From contig NZ_PNXY01000012.1 of assembly GCF_002879865.1 (NCBI RefSeq), forward strand, positions 162,290 through 226,289: a stretch of 64,000 bases of DNA. The letters run 5' to 3'. The first letter of the stretch is position 1; each line of letters begins with the position of its first letter. Shown here one piece after another: positions 34,353 to 42,168 of this stretch. Below the pieces are notes generated by a model. It worked only from the letters and a program-made list of their open reading frames with translations. It did not search any database and was not told the DNA's origin. The DNA comes from Paraburkholderia rhynchosiae. Its GTDB lineage: Bacteria > Pseudomonadota > Gammaproteobacteria > Burkholderiales > Burkholderiaceae. The position numbers and the translations under genes were made by a program.

Positions 34353-36047
34353 TCAAACTACGTGAGCGGCCACCGGCGGGTTGCTTGCGATGGCGACCGA
34401 GCCGGCCGCATTAGTCGCGCAGTCCGTATCGCTCGCGCTGTTTGCGGCGGCGGAAAATTTACCCCCAGCGGCCATGCTCGCGACAGATGCACCGGCAACC
34501 AGTTCCGCGCCGCCGGTCGAGGTGGCGGTACGCGGCCTCATTTTACCAGGGCTCGGCAAGGGCGGCGGCGCCTCGCCCGCGATCATGCGGAACGCCACGC
34601 TCATGTCGTCGGCCAGCGGACGGTCGTCGCGATAGGTCGGCACGACTTGCCGCACGCGTTGCCACAGCGTCTGCGTGTGCGGCGCCGGCGGTGCGTCGGT
34701 GGCTTGCAGATCGTAGGCCTGCGCCGCGGCGAGCAATTCGATAGCGACGATGCGCCCCGCGTTGTCGACGATTTCCAGCGCCTTCAGCGCAGCGGGCGTG
34801 GCATGGCACAGGTGATCTTCCTGCAAGCCCGACGTGATGCCGCCGTCGAGACTGGCGGGCAACGCGAGGCGCCGGTTCTGCGCGACGAGCGAGGCCGCTG
34901 TGTACTGCGCGATCATGAAGCCCGAGCAGGTGCCGCCCGGCTCAGCAAGAAACGCGGGCAAGCCGCTGACGAGCGGATTGACGAGGCGGTCCAGGCGCCG
35001 CTCGGCCATCGCGGCGACTTGCGCAATGGCGGTGGCGAGGCTGTCCATCGCAAGCGCAATCGAGGCGCCCACCGCGTGCGCCTGCGAATAGACGCGCGGA
35101 GATTCCGGCGTGCCGGCGACTATCGGGTTATCGGTAATCGACGCCAGTTCGCGATCGACCACGTCGGCGGTCCCGGCCAGCACGTCGCGCGCGGCGCCGT
35201 GCACGTGCGGGATGGTGCGCATGGAGAGCGGGTCTTGCGTGCGCTGGCCGACCACCGCCGCGAGAATGCCGCTGTCGGTAAGCGCAGTGCGCATGCGTTC
35301 ACCCACCAGGTTCAGCCCCGGTGAAATGCGCAACGCGAGCGAGTCTTCATCGAATGCGGCAAGCTGGCCGCGCAGATTCTCGAAGCTCATCGCCGCGACG
35401 ACATCGGTCCAGTCGAGCAGGCGTGCCGCGCGCGCAAGCGCCAACGCCGCAAGACCCGTCACGCAAGGCGTACCGTTGATGAGGCTCAGCCCTTCCTTCG
35501 CTTCGAGAACGAGCGGTTCGCGGCCGAGCATGCGCAACGCGTCGCGGCCCTTCAGACGCTCGCCGCGATACCGCACATGACCTTCGCCGATGCACACCAG
35601 CGCGACGTGCGCCATGTGACTCAGGTAACCCACGGAACCGAACGCCGGCACTTCGGGCAAGCAATCGGCATTGAGCAAGGCCACGAGTTGATCGGCGACC
35701 TCGAGACGAATGCCCGAGTGCCCATGCGCGAAATTGTTGACGGCGGCGGCCATGATCGCGCGCGTCTCGGCGACACCGAGCGGTACGCCGACGCCGACCG
35801 CGTGACTCATCAGTATGTTGCGCGACAGCGTGCGCTGCTCGCTCGGCGACACAATCACATCGCACAGCGCGCCCACACCGGTATTCACGCCATACGCGCG
35901 AATGCCGCGCTCGACGATCTGTTCGACGAGCACACGCGCCGCCGCAATGCGCGCGCGGGCGTCGGCGGAAAGTTCGAGCGGCTCGCCGGCAGCGACTGCC
36001 GCCACCTGGGCCCAGTCGAGAGGACGATCGGAACGGATCACGGGCAT
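34353..36047 (-). CDS. Histidine ammonia-lyase-fold protein lacking the MIO triad
   Basis: A 564-aa member of the HAL/PAL (Lyase_aromatic) family. Fold markers are clear: AYGVNTGVG with Y52, the SLINGTP asparagine N191, R277 in QDPLSMRTIPHVHG and E410 in LQEDH. The Ala-Ser-Gly triad that cyclises to the MIO electrophile is absent: GSVG (137-140) is followed directly by YLSHMAHVALVCIGEG, three residues shorter than in HutH. The active-site tyrosine of QDPYSLR is Leu (L274), and SGGNFHG is replaced by SQAHAVG. From about residue 495 there is an extra Ala/Ser-rich tail. Ordinary MIO-dependent ammonia-lyase activity is therefore unlikely. It sits between the ABC ATPase and a HutC regulator, in one operon. 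Confidence 0.85.
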   Translation of the reverse strand: MPVIRSDRPLDWAQVAAVAAGEPLELSADARARIAAARVLVEQIVERGIRAYGVNTGVGALCDVIVSPSEQRTLSRNILMSHAVGVGVPLGVAETRAIMAAAVNNFAHGHSGIRLEVADQLVALLNADCLPEVPAFGSVGYLSHMAHVALVCIGEGHVRYRGERLKGRDALRMLGREPLVLEAKEGLSLINGTPCVTGLAALALARAARLLDWTDVVAAMSFENLRGQLAAFDEDSLALRISPGLNLVGERMRTALTDSGILAAVVGQRTQDPLSMRTIPHVHGAARDVLAGTADVVDRELASITDNPIVAGTPESPRVYSQAHAVGASIALAMDSLATAIAQVAAMAERRLDRLVNPLVSGLPAFLAEPGGTCSGFMIAQYTAASLVAQNRRLALPASLDGGITSGLQEDHLCHATPAALKALEIVDNAGRIVAIELLAAAQAYDLQATDAPPAPHTQTLWQRVRQVVPTYRDDRPLADDMSVAFRMIAGEAPPPLPSPGKMRPRTATSTGGAELVAGASVASMAAGGKFSAAANSASDTDCATNAAGSVAIASNPPVAAHVV

Positions 36048-36085
36048 GATGGTGCTCTACTCGGTAAATTGCCTGGCGATACGAA

Positions 36086-36877
36086 TCAGTTGGTCGCGCG
36101 GTCCTGATGACTCGACACGAATTGCCGGAAGCGCTCCGACTTGCACTCGACAAATACTTCGTCGGGCGTACCGTCGGCTTCCACCTGCCCTTGATGCAGG
36201 AACATCACGCGGTTCGACACGTGGCGCGCAAAGCCCATTTCGTGCGTGACGACCAGCATTGTGCGGCCTTCTTCGGCAAGCGAGCGCATCACGCGCAAGA
36301 CTTCACCCACGAGTTCGGGATCGAGCGCAGAAGTGGGTTCGTCGAACAGCATGACCTTCGGATGCATGGCCAGCGCACGCGCAATCGCTACACGCTGTTG
36401 CTGGCCGCCCGAGAGATGCGCCGGATAGTGGCCGCGCTTCTCCGCGAGACCGACTTTCGCCAGCAGAGCTTCCGCTTCTTCAACCGACTCTGCGCGGCTG
36501 CGCTTTAGCACGCGCATCGGTCCTTCGATCAGATTTTCGAGCACCGTCATATGCGACCAGAGATTGAAGTTCTGGAACACCATGCCGAGTTGCGAGCGCA
36601 CGCGGTCCACCTGGCGGCGGTCGCTCGGTTGCAGCTTGCCATCGCCGCGGCGTTTCATTTTCAGCTCTTCGCCGGCGAGCGCAACCGAGCCGTCGTCCGG
36701 TGTTTCCAGCAGGTTCAGGCAACGCAGGAAGGTGCTCTTGCCCGAGCCGCTCGCGCCGAGAATCGAAATCACGTCGCCTTGATGAGCGTCGAGCGAAATG
36801 CCCTTGAGCACATGATGGTCGCCGAACGATTTGTGAATGTTCTTGACCGACAGTGCAACGGGTGCGGTAGCGTTCAT
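36086..36877 (-). CDS. Amino-acid ABC transporter ATP-binding protein (right system)
   Basis: A 263-aa HisP/GlnQ-type ATPase. Walker A is GASGSGKST, the Q-loop VFQNFNLWSHM, the signature LSGGQQQRVAIARAL, Walker B VMLFDEPTSALDPE and the switch VVTHEMGFA. The start at 36877 follows CTGGAG. The open frame further upstream runs through the end of the permease gene and is not coding. It lies 38 nt before the HAL-like gene. Confidence 0.9.
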   Translation of the reverse strand: MNATAPVALSVKNIHKSFGDHHVLKGISLDAHQGDVISILGASGSGKSTFLRCLNLLETPDDGSVALAGEELKMKRRGDGKLQPSDRRQVDRVRSQLGMVFQNFNLWSHMTVLENLIEGPMRVLKRSRAESVEEAEALLAKVGLAEKRGHYPAHLSGGQQQRVAIARALAMHPKVMLFDEPTSALDPELVGEVLRVMRSLAEEGRTMLVVTHEMGFARHVSNRVMFLHQGQVEADGTPDEVFVECKSERFRQFVSSHQDRATN

Positions 36878-36912
36878 GGAATTCTCCAGGTTCATCCGGG
36901 GTGGCCGGGCGC

Positions 36913-37668
36913 TCAAGGCGCGGCGCGGCGTGCTTCGGTGGTGGCGGACACCGGGCGGCTCGGCGCGGACTGCTTCGGCGCCGCACGCAGATGCCGCGAC
37001 AGACGCGTCTCGAGCATGCCGAGTGCGCGCACAATAATGAAGTTCAGGAACAGATAGATCAGCGCGGCGCAGATGAACACTTCCGTCGTGCGATACGTTT
37101 GCTGAATGATCTGCTGCGCGACGCCGGTCACTTCCCACACGGTGACGAGACTCGCGAGCGCGGTCGATTTGACGAGCAGCACGGCTTCTGTCGAATATGC
37201 GGGCAGACACTGGCGCAGTGCGATTGGGCCGATCACGCGGCGCAGCAGCGCGAAGCCTGACAGGCCGATCGAATAGCCTGCCTCGATCTGACCGGCAGGC
37301 ACGGCCATCAAGCCGCCGCGAATGATCTCAGCGGTATAGCCGGCCGTGCACAGCGCAAGCGATAAAACCGCGCACAGGTACGGCTCGCGCAGCACCGGCC
37401 ACATGAAGCTCTCGCGAATCACGCCGAACTGCCCCATGCCGTAGTACACGAGAAACATCTGGATCAGCAACGGCGAGCCGCGGAACACGAGAATATAGGC
37501 ACGCGCGAAACGGTTCGGCAGCCAGTGCGGCGACACGCGCATCGTCACGATCACGAGCGAGAGCAGGCCGCCGAGAATCAGCGAGCAGAAGAAAAGGCCA
37601 AGCGTGGTCGGCGCGGCGGCAAGCAGTTGCTTGACCGTGTCGAGCATAAAGTCGAAGTCGAAATTCAC
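36913..37668 (-). CDS. Amino-acid ABC transporter permease (right system, second)
   Basis: A 251-aa HisM-type permease with five or so membrane segments. LVFRGSPLLIQMFLVYYG and the EAA loop GQIEAGYSIGLSGFALLRRV are typical. A polar C-terminal tail of about 30 residues follows the last helix. It lies 13 nt after the first permease. Confidence 0.88.
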   Translation of the reverse strand: MNFDFDFMLDTVKQLLAAAPTTLGLFFCSLILGGLLSLVIVTMRVSPHWLPNRFARAYILVFRGSPLLIQMFLVYYGMGQFGVIRESFMWPVLREPYLCAVLSLALCTAGYTAEIIRGGLMAVPAGQIEAGYSIGLSGFALLRRVIGPIALRQCLPAYSTEAVLLVKSTALASLVTVWEVTGVAQQIIQQTYRTTEVFICAALIYLFLNFIIVRALGMLETRLSRHLRAAPKQSAPSRPVSATTEARRAAP

Positions 37669-37681
37669 GATGCCGTTCCCG

Positions 37682-38404
37682 TCAGTTACGCGCGAAGTTG
37701 CGCTTGAAGGACCGGCCCACGCGTGCCTCGGCGCGGCTGAAGACCCGGTTCGAGATGCTGGTCATCAGCAGATACAGCGCGCCGCCGACCACGAAGAACG
37801 TGAAGTATTGATGCGTGGAGCCGGCCGCCACCTGACTCGTGCGCAGCAGTTCTGCGAGGCCTGTCACCGAGATCAGCGCGGAATCCTTCAGGCTCAGTTG
37901 CCAGACGTTGCCGATGCCGGGCAACGCGAACCGCAGCACTTGCGGAACCAGGATGCGGCGCGCCATGGTCATGGTCGGCATGCCGATGGAACGGGCGGCT
38001 TCGAGTTCGCCGCGCGACACCGCGAGCACCGCCGAGCGATATACCTCCGCCTGATACGCGCCGGAAATCATGCCGACGGCAAGCGCGCCGATCACGAACG
38101 GCGGCACACCGACGAAGCCCTCGGCGCCGAACCACTGACCGACGGTCGTGACGAGCGTCGAGCCGCCGAAGTAAAACAGATAGATGACGAGCAGTTCGGG
38201 TACGCCGCGAAACACCGTCGTATAGATATCCCCGATCACGCGCAGCGTGCGCAGGCGCGACAGCTTGGCCGCCGCGACCAGCGCGCCGAACACGGCGCCG
38301 ACTGCAAGCGCCGCAAGCGTGAGCGCGACAGTCATCAACGCCGCGAGCAGCAGCACGCCGCCCCAGCCTTCCGGCCCGAAGCCGAGCATCTCTATCAGAG
38401 CCAT
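37682..38404 (-). CDS. Amino-acid ABC transporter permease (right system, first)
   Basis: A 240-aa HisQ-type permease. VFRGVPELLVIYLFYFGG and the EAA loop GELEAARSIGMPTMTMARRI mark the family, and the sequence leans to the HisQ/ArtQ branch, which carries basic amino acids. It lies 89 nt after the binding-protein gene. Confidence 0.88.
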   Translation of the reverse strand: MALIEMLGFGPEGWGGVLLLAALMTVALTLAALAVGAVFGALVAAAKLSRLRTLRVIGDIYTTVFRGVPELLVIYLFYFGGSTLVTTVGQWFGAEGFVGVPPFVIGALAVGMISGAYQAEVYRSAVLAVSRGELEAARSIGMPTMTMARRILVPQVLRFALPGIGNVWQLSLKDSALISVTGLAELLRTSQVAAGSTHQYFTFFVVGGALYLLMTSISNRVFSRAEARVGRSFKRNFARN

Positions 38405-38493
38405 TTTCTACCTCTCATCCATGACGGCGGATTGAACCAGCGGCACCCGCGAGGTCTCGCCGCGCATGCCGCATTCCTGCAACGCCTCGTGAA

Positions 38494-39354
38494 TCAAGGC
38501 GTGACGTCGGTCTTGAACCACTTGTTCGACAGCTTTTTCACGGTGCCGTCGGCGAGCGCCGCGCTGATCGCCGTGTCGAACTTCGCCTTCAGGTCGGCGT
38601 CCTGCTTGCGGAACGCGAGGCCTTCGCCCGGACCCCAGATGGAACCACCGATCTTCGGACCGGCCATCACAATCGACGCCGTTTCCTTCTTGTCGATGTT
38701 CGCGGCGTAGTACGTCACGTCGTCGAACGAAGCGTCGATACGGCCGTTGGCGAGATCGAGGTCACGCTCCGGTGACGTCTTGTAGACGCGAATCGTGGCG
38801 ACGTCCTTGAAGCCTTCGTTGATGAACTTCGTATAGACGGTGCCGGACTGGATGCCGATCGTCTTGCCCTTCAACTGTTTGCGCAACGCGTCGACGGTCG
38901 GTTGATCGGACCTGGGATCGCCCGAGAGCTTGACGACGCCCGCGCCAGCCGCGGCCTTGGGCAGCACTTTCCCGTCAGCCACTGCAAACGTGGCGGGTGT
39001 GGCCGCATACGGCTTCGAGAACGCGATGATCTTTTCGCGCTCGGGCGTGATCGAGATTGCGTCCATCAGCACGTCGAACTTGCCGGCTTGCAGGCCCGGA
39101 ATCATGCCGTCCCAATCTTGCGCCACCAGATTGCATTGCAGCTTGATGCGCTCGCACAGATTGGCGACCAGTTCCGGTTCGAAACCGCCGAGCTTGCCGC
39201 CGGGCAAGGTCAGGTTCCATGGCGCGTAGCCGCCTTCCAGCGCGATCGTCACCGTCTTCCAGTCTTTGGCCTGCGCCGGTGCCGCGAAAATCGTCGCGGC
39301 GCCGAGTACGGCGCCGATCAATGCTTGTGCTGCCAGGGTGCGTCTCACTTTCAC
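38494..39354 (-). CDS. Polar amino-acid-type ABC transporter, periplasmic binding protein (right system)
   Basis: A 286-aa family-3 binding protein. The signal peptide (about 29 residues, ending PAQA-KDW) precedes VTIALEGGYAPWNLTLPGGK. LGGFEPELVANLCERIKLQC and WDGMIPGLQAGKFDVLMDAI are close to the lysine/arginine/ornithine- and histidine-binding proteins HisJ/ArgT. It heads the six-gene operon that ends with the HutC regulator. A HutC-type operator lies 69 nt upstream. The ligand may be an opine or basic amino acid, but this is inferred only. Confidence 0.88.
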   Translation of the reverse strand: MKVRRTLAAQALIGAVLGAATIFAAPAQAKDWKTVTIALEGGYAPWNLTLPGGKLGGFEPELVANLCERIKLQCNLVAQDWDGMIPGLQAGKFDVLMDAISITPEREKIIAFSKPYAATPATFAVADGKVLPKAAAGAGVVKLSGDPRSDQPTVDALRKQLKGKTIGIQSGTVYTKFINEGFKDVATIRVYKTSPERDLDLANGRIDASFDDVTYYAANIDKKETASIVMAGPKIGGSIWGPGEGLAFRKQDADLKAKFDTAISAALADGTVKKLSNKWFKTDVTP

Positions 39355-39422
39355 GTCGAAACTCCTTTGATTGAGGGAACCGTCGAACTGGATGCGAACT
39401 GGATCTTTAACCGCTGCTTAAT

Positions 39423-39435
39423 TTGTATAGACAAG
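39423..39435. promoter_or_regulatory. HutC-type operator, proximal site of right ABC system
   Basis: TTGTATAGACAAG fits the GT-N-TA-N-AC core with extended TTGT/ACAA arms. It lies 69 nt upstream of the binding-protein start. Confidence 0.65.
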
Positions 39436-39597
39436 TCTGCATGAGTCAAAAAGCCGTCGCAAGCGGATTCACGAAAAATTGCCGCAATCATCGGGTAAGC
39501 CCCTAGATAATTCGACAGGACGGGCCTTCCACGGCCCCTTTTGGAACGAGCGTGCGCGTGCATGGCCGCAGACCGGACGCGCCGGACTGGCGCGTTT

Positions 39598-39610
39598 TGT
39601 CTAGACAGGT
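39598..39610. promoter_or_regulatory. HutC-type operator, distal site of right ABC system
   Basis: TTGTCTAGACAGG, with a perfect TGTCTAGACA palindrome and the same GT-N-TA-N-AC core. It lies 175 nt from the proximal site. Confidence 0.6.
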
Positions 39611-39656
39611 TGACGCGTGAGCCGTGAAGGGGCGCATCGACCGCGACCGCGCGCCT

Positions 39657-40337
39657 TTACCAGATGAACGGAATGAAGCGAAAGCGCACGCGCGCCATGT
39701 AGTTCGTATAGCCGTCGAGCTGCGCAGCGAGCAGGCGCTCTTCGCGCACCGCGCGCCATCCGAGTCCGATCACCATGACCGGGACAAACGCGAGACCCCA
39801 CCACGAACTGAGCAGCAAAGGCGTGCCCAGGAAGAAGAGCAACGCGGCCGCATACATCGGATGACGCACACGCGCGTAAGGGCCGCTGTCGATCACCTTA
39901 TGGCCGCGGCTTGCCTGAATCTTCACGACCGGCGCCGCATAACTATTGGCCCGGAACACGAAGCGGCACATGAAGATGCAAAGGAACACGCAAAGCGAAC
40001 CCAGGCTCACCAGCGCGACGGGCAGCGGCGCCGACCAGTGAAAGCGCATGGCGTCGAGCCCCATCGCGATCAGCCAGCCGCACCACACGAGCGCGACGCC
40101 CATCATGAAGAGCCGGTCCCAGCGGCTTTGCTGGTTCTGCACGAACGGCGCAAGACGCTCGGCAAGCAAGCCGGGATCATGATGCGCGAGCCACACGCCG
40201 ATCCATAAGCTCAACCCGCCCAACTCGATCAGATACCACCAGGCGGCCGGCCACGCGAGCGTGCCGGCCGCGCCGAACAGCAGCACGCCCATGCTCGCGA
40301 GCCATAGCACTGTCTGCACGACGAGGCGCGCGATCAT
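39657..40337 (-). CDS. Isoprenylcysteine carboxyl methyltransferase-like membrane protein
   Basis: A 226-aa integral membrane protein with about five helices, beginning MIARLVVQTVLWLASMGVLL. The C-terminal part has the ICMT/PEMT SAM-binding pattern: GHKVIDSGPYARVRHPMYAA, then WRAVREERLLAAQLDGYTNY. Bacterial members methylate unknown small or lipid substrates. The start at 40337 was chosen because it begins at the first helix; the larger open frame overlaps the acetyltransferase gene. It overlaps no neighbour and lies 11 nt after the NAT gene, so the two may be co-transcribed. Confidence 0.8.
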   Translation of the reverse strand: MIARLVVQTVLWLASMGVLLFGAAGTLAWPAAWWYLIELGGLSLWIGVWLAHHDPGLLAERLAPFVQNQQSRWDRLFMMGVALVWCGWLIAMGLDAMRFHWSAPLPVALVSLGSLCVFLCIFMCRFVFRANSYAAPVVKIQASRGHKVIDSGPYARVRHPMYAAALLFFLGTPLLLSSWWGLAFVPVMVIGLGWRAVREERLLAAQLDGYTNYMARVRFRFIPFIW

Positions 40338-40348
40338 GGCCGTTCGGC

Positions 40349-41185
40349 TTAGGCGGAATCCGCTTGCGTACGCACGCGGTTGAATATGTCCGCTATGTCG
40401 ATGTCGCCGGTGTCCAGGCCGAAGCGGTCGCGCAGACAGGCCGCGAGTTCTTCTGCGCTCGTGAGACGCTGCTCGCGGATGATGGCGCCGTCCCCTGCGC
40501 GTTCGTTCAATTGAACGTTGAGCAGCGTGAGCCGCGCTTCCGGCAACACGCGGCACACAATCAGATTGTTCGCGAAGATCGCCTCTGGCGACGTCGACGT
40601 ATACCAGTTCGATGTTTCGTAATCGATCCACTCGACCGGGTGCAGATCGAAACGGTAGACACGCGACCAGGTTTGATCGCGCGCCTGCACTTCGAGATTC
40701 AGAGCGTTGTGCGATGCGTCCGCGAGACGGAAGGTGCCGAGGTCCGTGTGTTGCGCGAGACCGGGAGCGAGGCGCAGCGGCGAAGTCAACGTGACACTGC
40801 CGAGGCCCACATCTGCGATCCATGCTTCGTTGTCGATGTCGATGCGCAACACCATGTGAGTACGCGGCGGAATCGCGTCCGGCTCGCGCCCCCACAACAC
40901 TCGTCCGAGCAACGGCGTTACGTTGAAGCCCAACTCCTTCAACACATTCGCGAGCAGCGCGTTCTGCTCGAAGCAGTAGCCGCCCCGGTGATCGTCGACG
41001 AGTTTTCTTTCGACGGATTCAAGGTCGAGCTTCACCGCGCGGCGCGTCAGCGGATTCAGATTTTCGAACGGAATGGCTCGCGGATGCAACCGGTGGATTG
41101 CGTAAAGCACGTCGAGCGTCGGCGCGCGTGGGCCGGTATAGCCAATGCGCTTGAAGTAGTTGTCCAGATTCAGTCTGTGTGACAT
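40349..41185 (-). CDS. nat: Arylamine N-acetyltransferase
   Basis: A 278-aa cytosolic enzyme moving acetyl from acetyl-CoA to arylamines, hydrazines or arylhydroxylamines. The Cys-His-Asp triad is present: C71 in RGGYCFEQN, H110 in PPRTHMVL and D125 in WIADVGLGS. IPFENLNPL is the family N-terminal motif. The start at 41185 follows AGGA with an 8-nt spacing; an ATG six bases earlier is too close to that site. Confidence 0.92.
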   Translation of the reverse strand: MSHRLNLDNYFKRIGYTGPRAPTLDVLYAIHRLHPRAIPFENLNPLTRRAVKLDLESVERKLVDDHRGGYCFEQNALLANVLKELGFNVTPLLGRVLWGREPDAIPPRTHMVLRIDIDNEAWIADVGLGSVTLTSPLRLAPGLAQHTDLGTFRLADASHNALNLEVQARDQTWSRVYRFDLHPVEWIDYETSNWYTSTSPEAIFANNLIVCRVLPEARLTLLNVQLNERAGDGAIIREQRLTSAEELAACLRDRFGLDTGDIDIADIFNRVRTQADSA

Positions 41186-41214
41186 CGGCATGGTCCTGTA
41201 TGGTTCTCTTCCTG

Positions 41215-41904
41215 TTACTGCCCGCCTCCGAGTGCAGACTTCGCGATCGACGGCACGCTGATACCGTGGCTCGATGCAAACTGTACCGCGGAACTGAGCG
41301 TGGACATCAGCGATTGCAACTGCCCCGGCGCCGATTGCGCGATATACGACGCGCTTTGCGCCGTCTGCGGATTCATGCCGGCCTGCAACAGCGAAGACGG
41401 ATTCATCTGCCCGATGCTGCCGAGTCCCGACTGCAGACTCGAATACTGACTCACACCCTTGCCGAGCGACGCAAGGCCGTCGGTGAACGCCTGCTTGTTG
41501 ACCGGTGCTTGCGACGCGCCGCTTGCGCCACTTGCGCGGCTCGCGAATGCCTGCGTCAGCGTTTGCGACAGCGACTGCTGCGTGCTGCCCACTTGCGTCA
41601 ACTGACTGACGGACGGCGTGCCGCCGCTCAGCAAACCGGCCGCCTGTTGCGCCTGGCCGGCGGCGCTGCTCAATCCCATCGCCGATGCGAGGCTCGACTG
41701 ACCGCTCAGCACTTGCTGATTCGCGCCCACGTAAGTTTGCAGCAACTGTGACAGGCCACCCGACGACGCCGCGCCGCCAGCATCCGCCGAACTGTCTCCG
41801 CCGCCGATGCCGAACTGCTTCAGATTCAACTGTGCGTTGGAGACGCCGCTCGTGAACAGGCCGGCGCTCGCCAGCAACGAAATCAAAAGGACGCGCTTGT
41901 TCAT
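41215..41904 (-). CDS. Secreted Gln/Ser/Ala-rich protein of unknown function
   Basis: A 229-aa protein with a clear signal peptide (MNKRVLLISLLASAGLFTSG, cut near SNA-QLN). The mature part is rich in Ser, Gln, Ala and Gly with repeated LSQxLxQ and SSL patterns and no Cys, and is probably helical and periplasmic. A DUF2501 (YjjA-like) assignment is possible but not shown. The start at 41904 was chosen for the signal peptide and a purine-rich CAGGAG upstream. It is 29 nt upstream of the nat gene on the same strand. Confidence 0.7.
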   Translation of the reverse strand: MNKRVLLISLLASAGLFTSGVSNAQLNLKQFGIGGGDSSADAGGAASSGGLSQLLQTYVGANQQVLSGQSSLASAMGLSSAAGQAQQAAGLLSGGTPSVSQLTQVGSTQQSLSQTLTQAFASRASGASGASQAPVNKQAFTDGLASLGKGVSQYSSLQSGLGSIGQMNPSSLLQAGMNPQTAQSASYIAQSAPGQLQSLMSTLSSAVQFASSHGISVPSIAKSALGGGQ

Positions 41905-42168
41905 TTGTAACTCCTGGTAAGGTAGTGCTGAAACTCGTGCGGTTCGACAAGCGGCATTCGCACGCGTTCGCAGCGGTTCTGCAATTCCTCGGTTCGCCGC
42001 CATATTTTGCCGCGAATCGTTCTCAGCTCGTTGACGCACCTATCGTGCGTCGGTACGATCACGCCCACCCCGCAGTCCTCGCGAACCGATGCCCGCAGCC
42101 GTCAGGTTAAACAGCCATTTAACGCCGTGAAGCGCGGAGCAGTGCATGCAACATTAACAAGGCTTTCG

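Larger units (their letters stand above)
39355..39656. other. Promoter region of the right ABC operon
   Basis: A 302-nt stretch with no gene. It holds two HutC-type operators (39423-39435 and 39598-39610). A small GC hairpin (GGGCC...GGCCC near 39523-39538) is followed by a short T run on the plus strand, but no plus-strand gene precedes it. Confidence 0.5.

Noticed and set aside
39523..39538. GC hairpin with T run considered as a terminator
   Set aside because: No gene precedes it on the plus strand, and on the minus strand the T run is missing.
40896..41184. Possible extra domain upstream of the ICMT-like protein from a longer open frame
   Set aside because: The frame overlaps the acetyltransferase gene, which has an intact catalytic triad on the same strand in a different frame.
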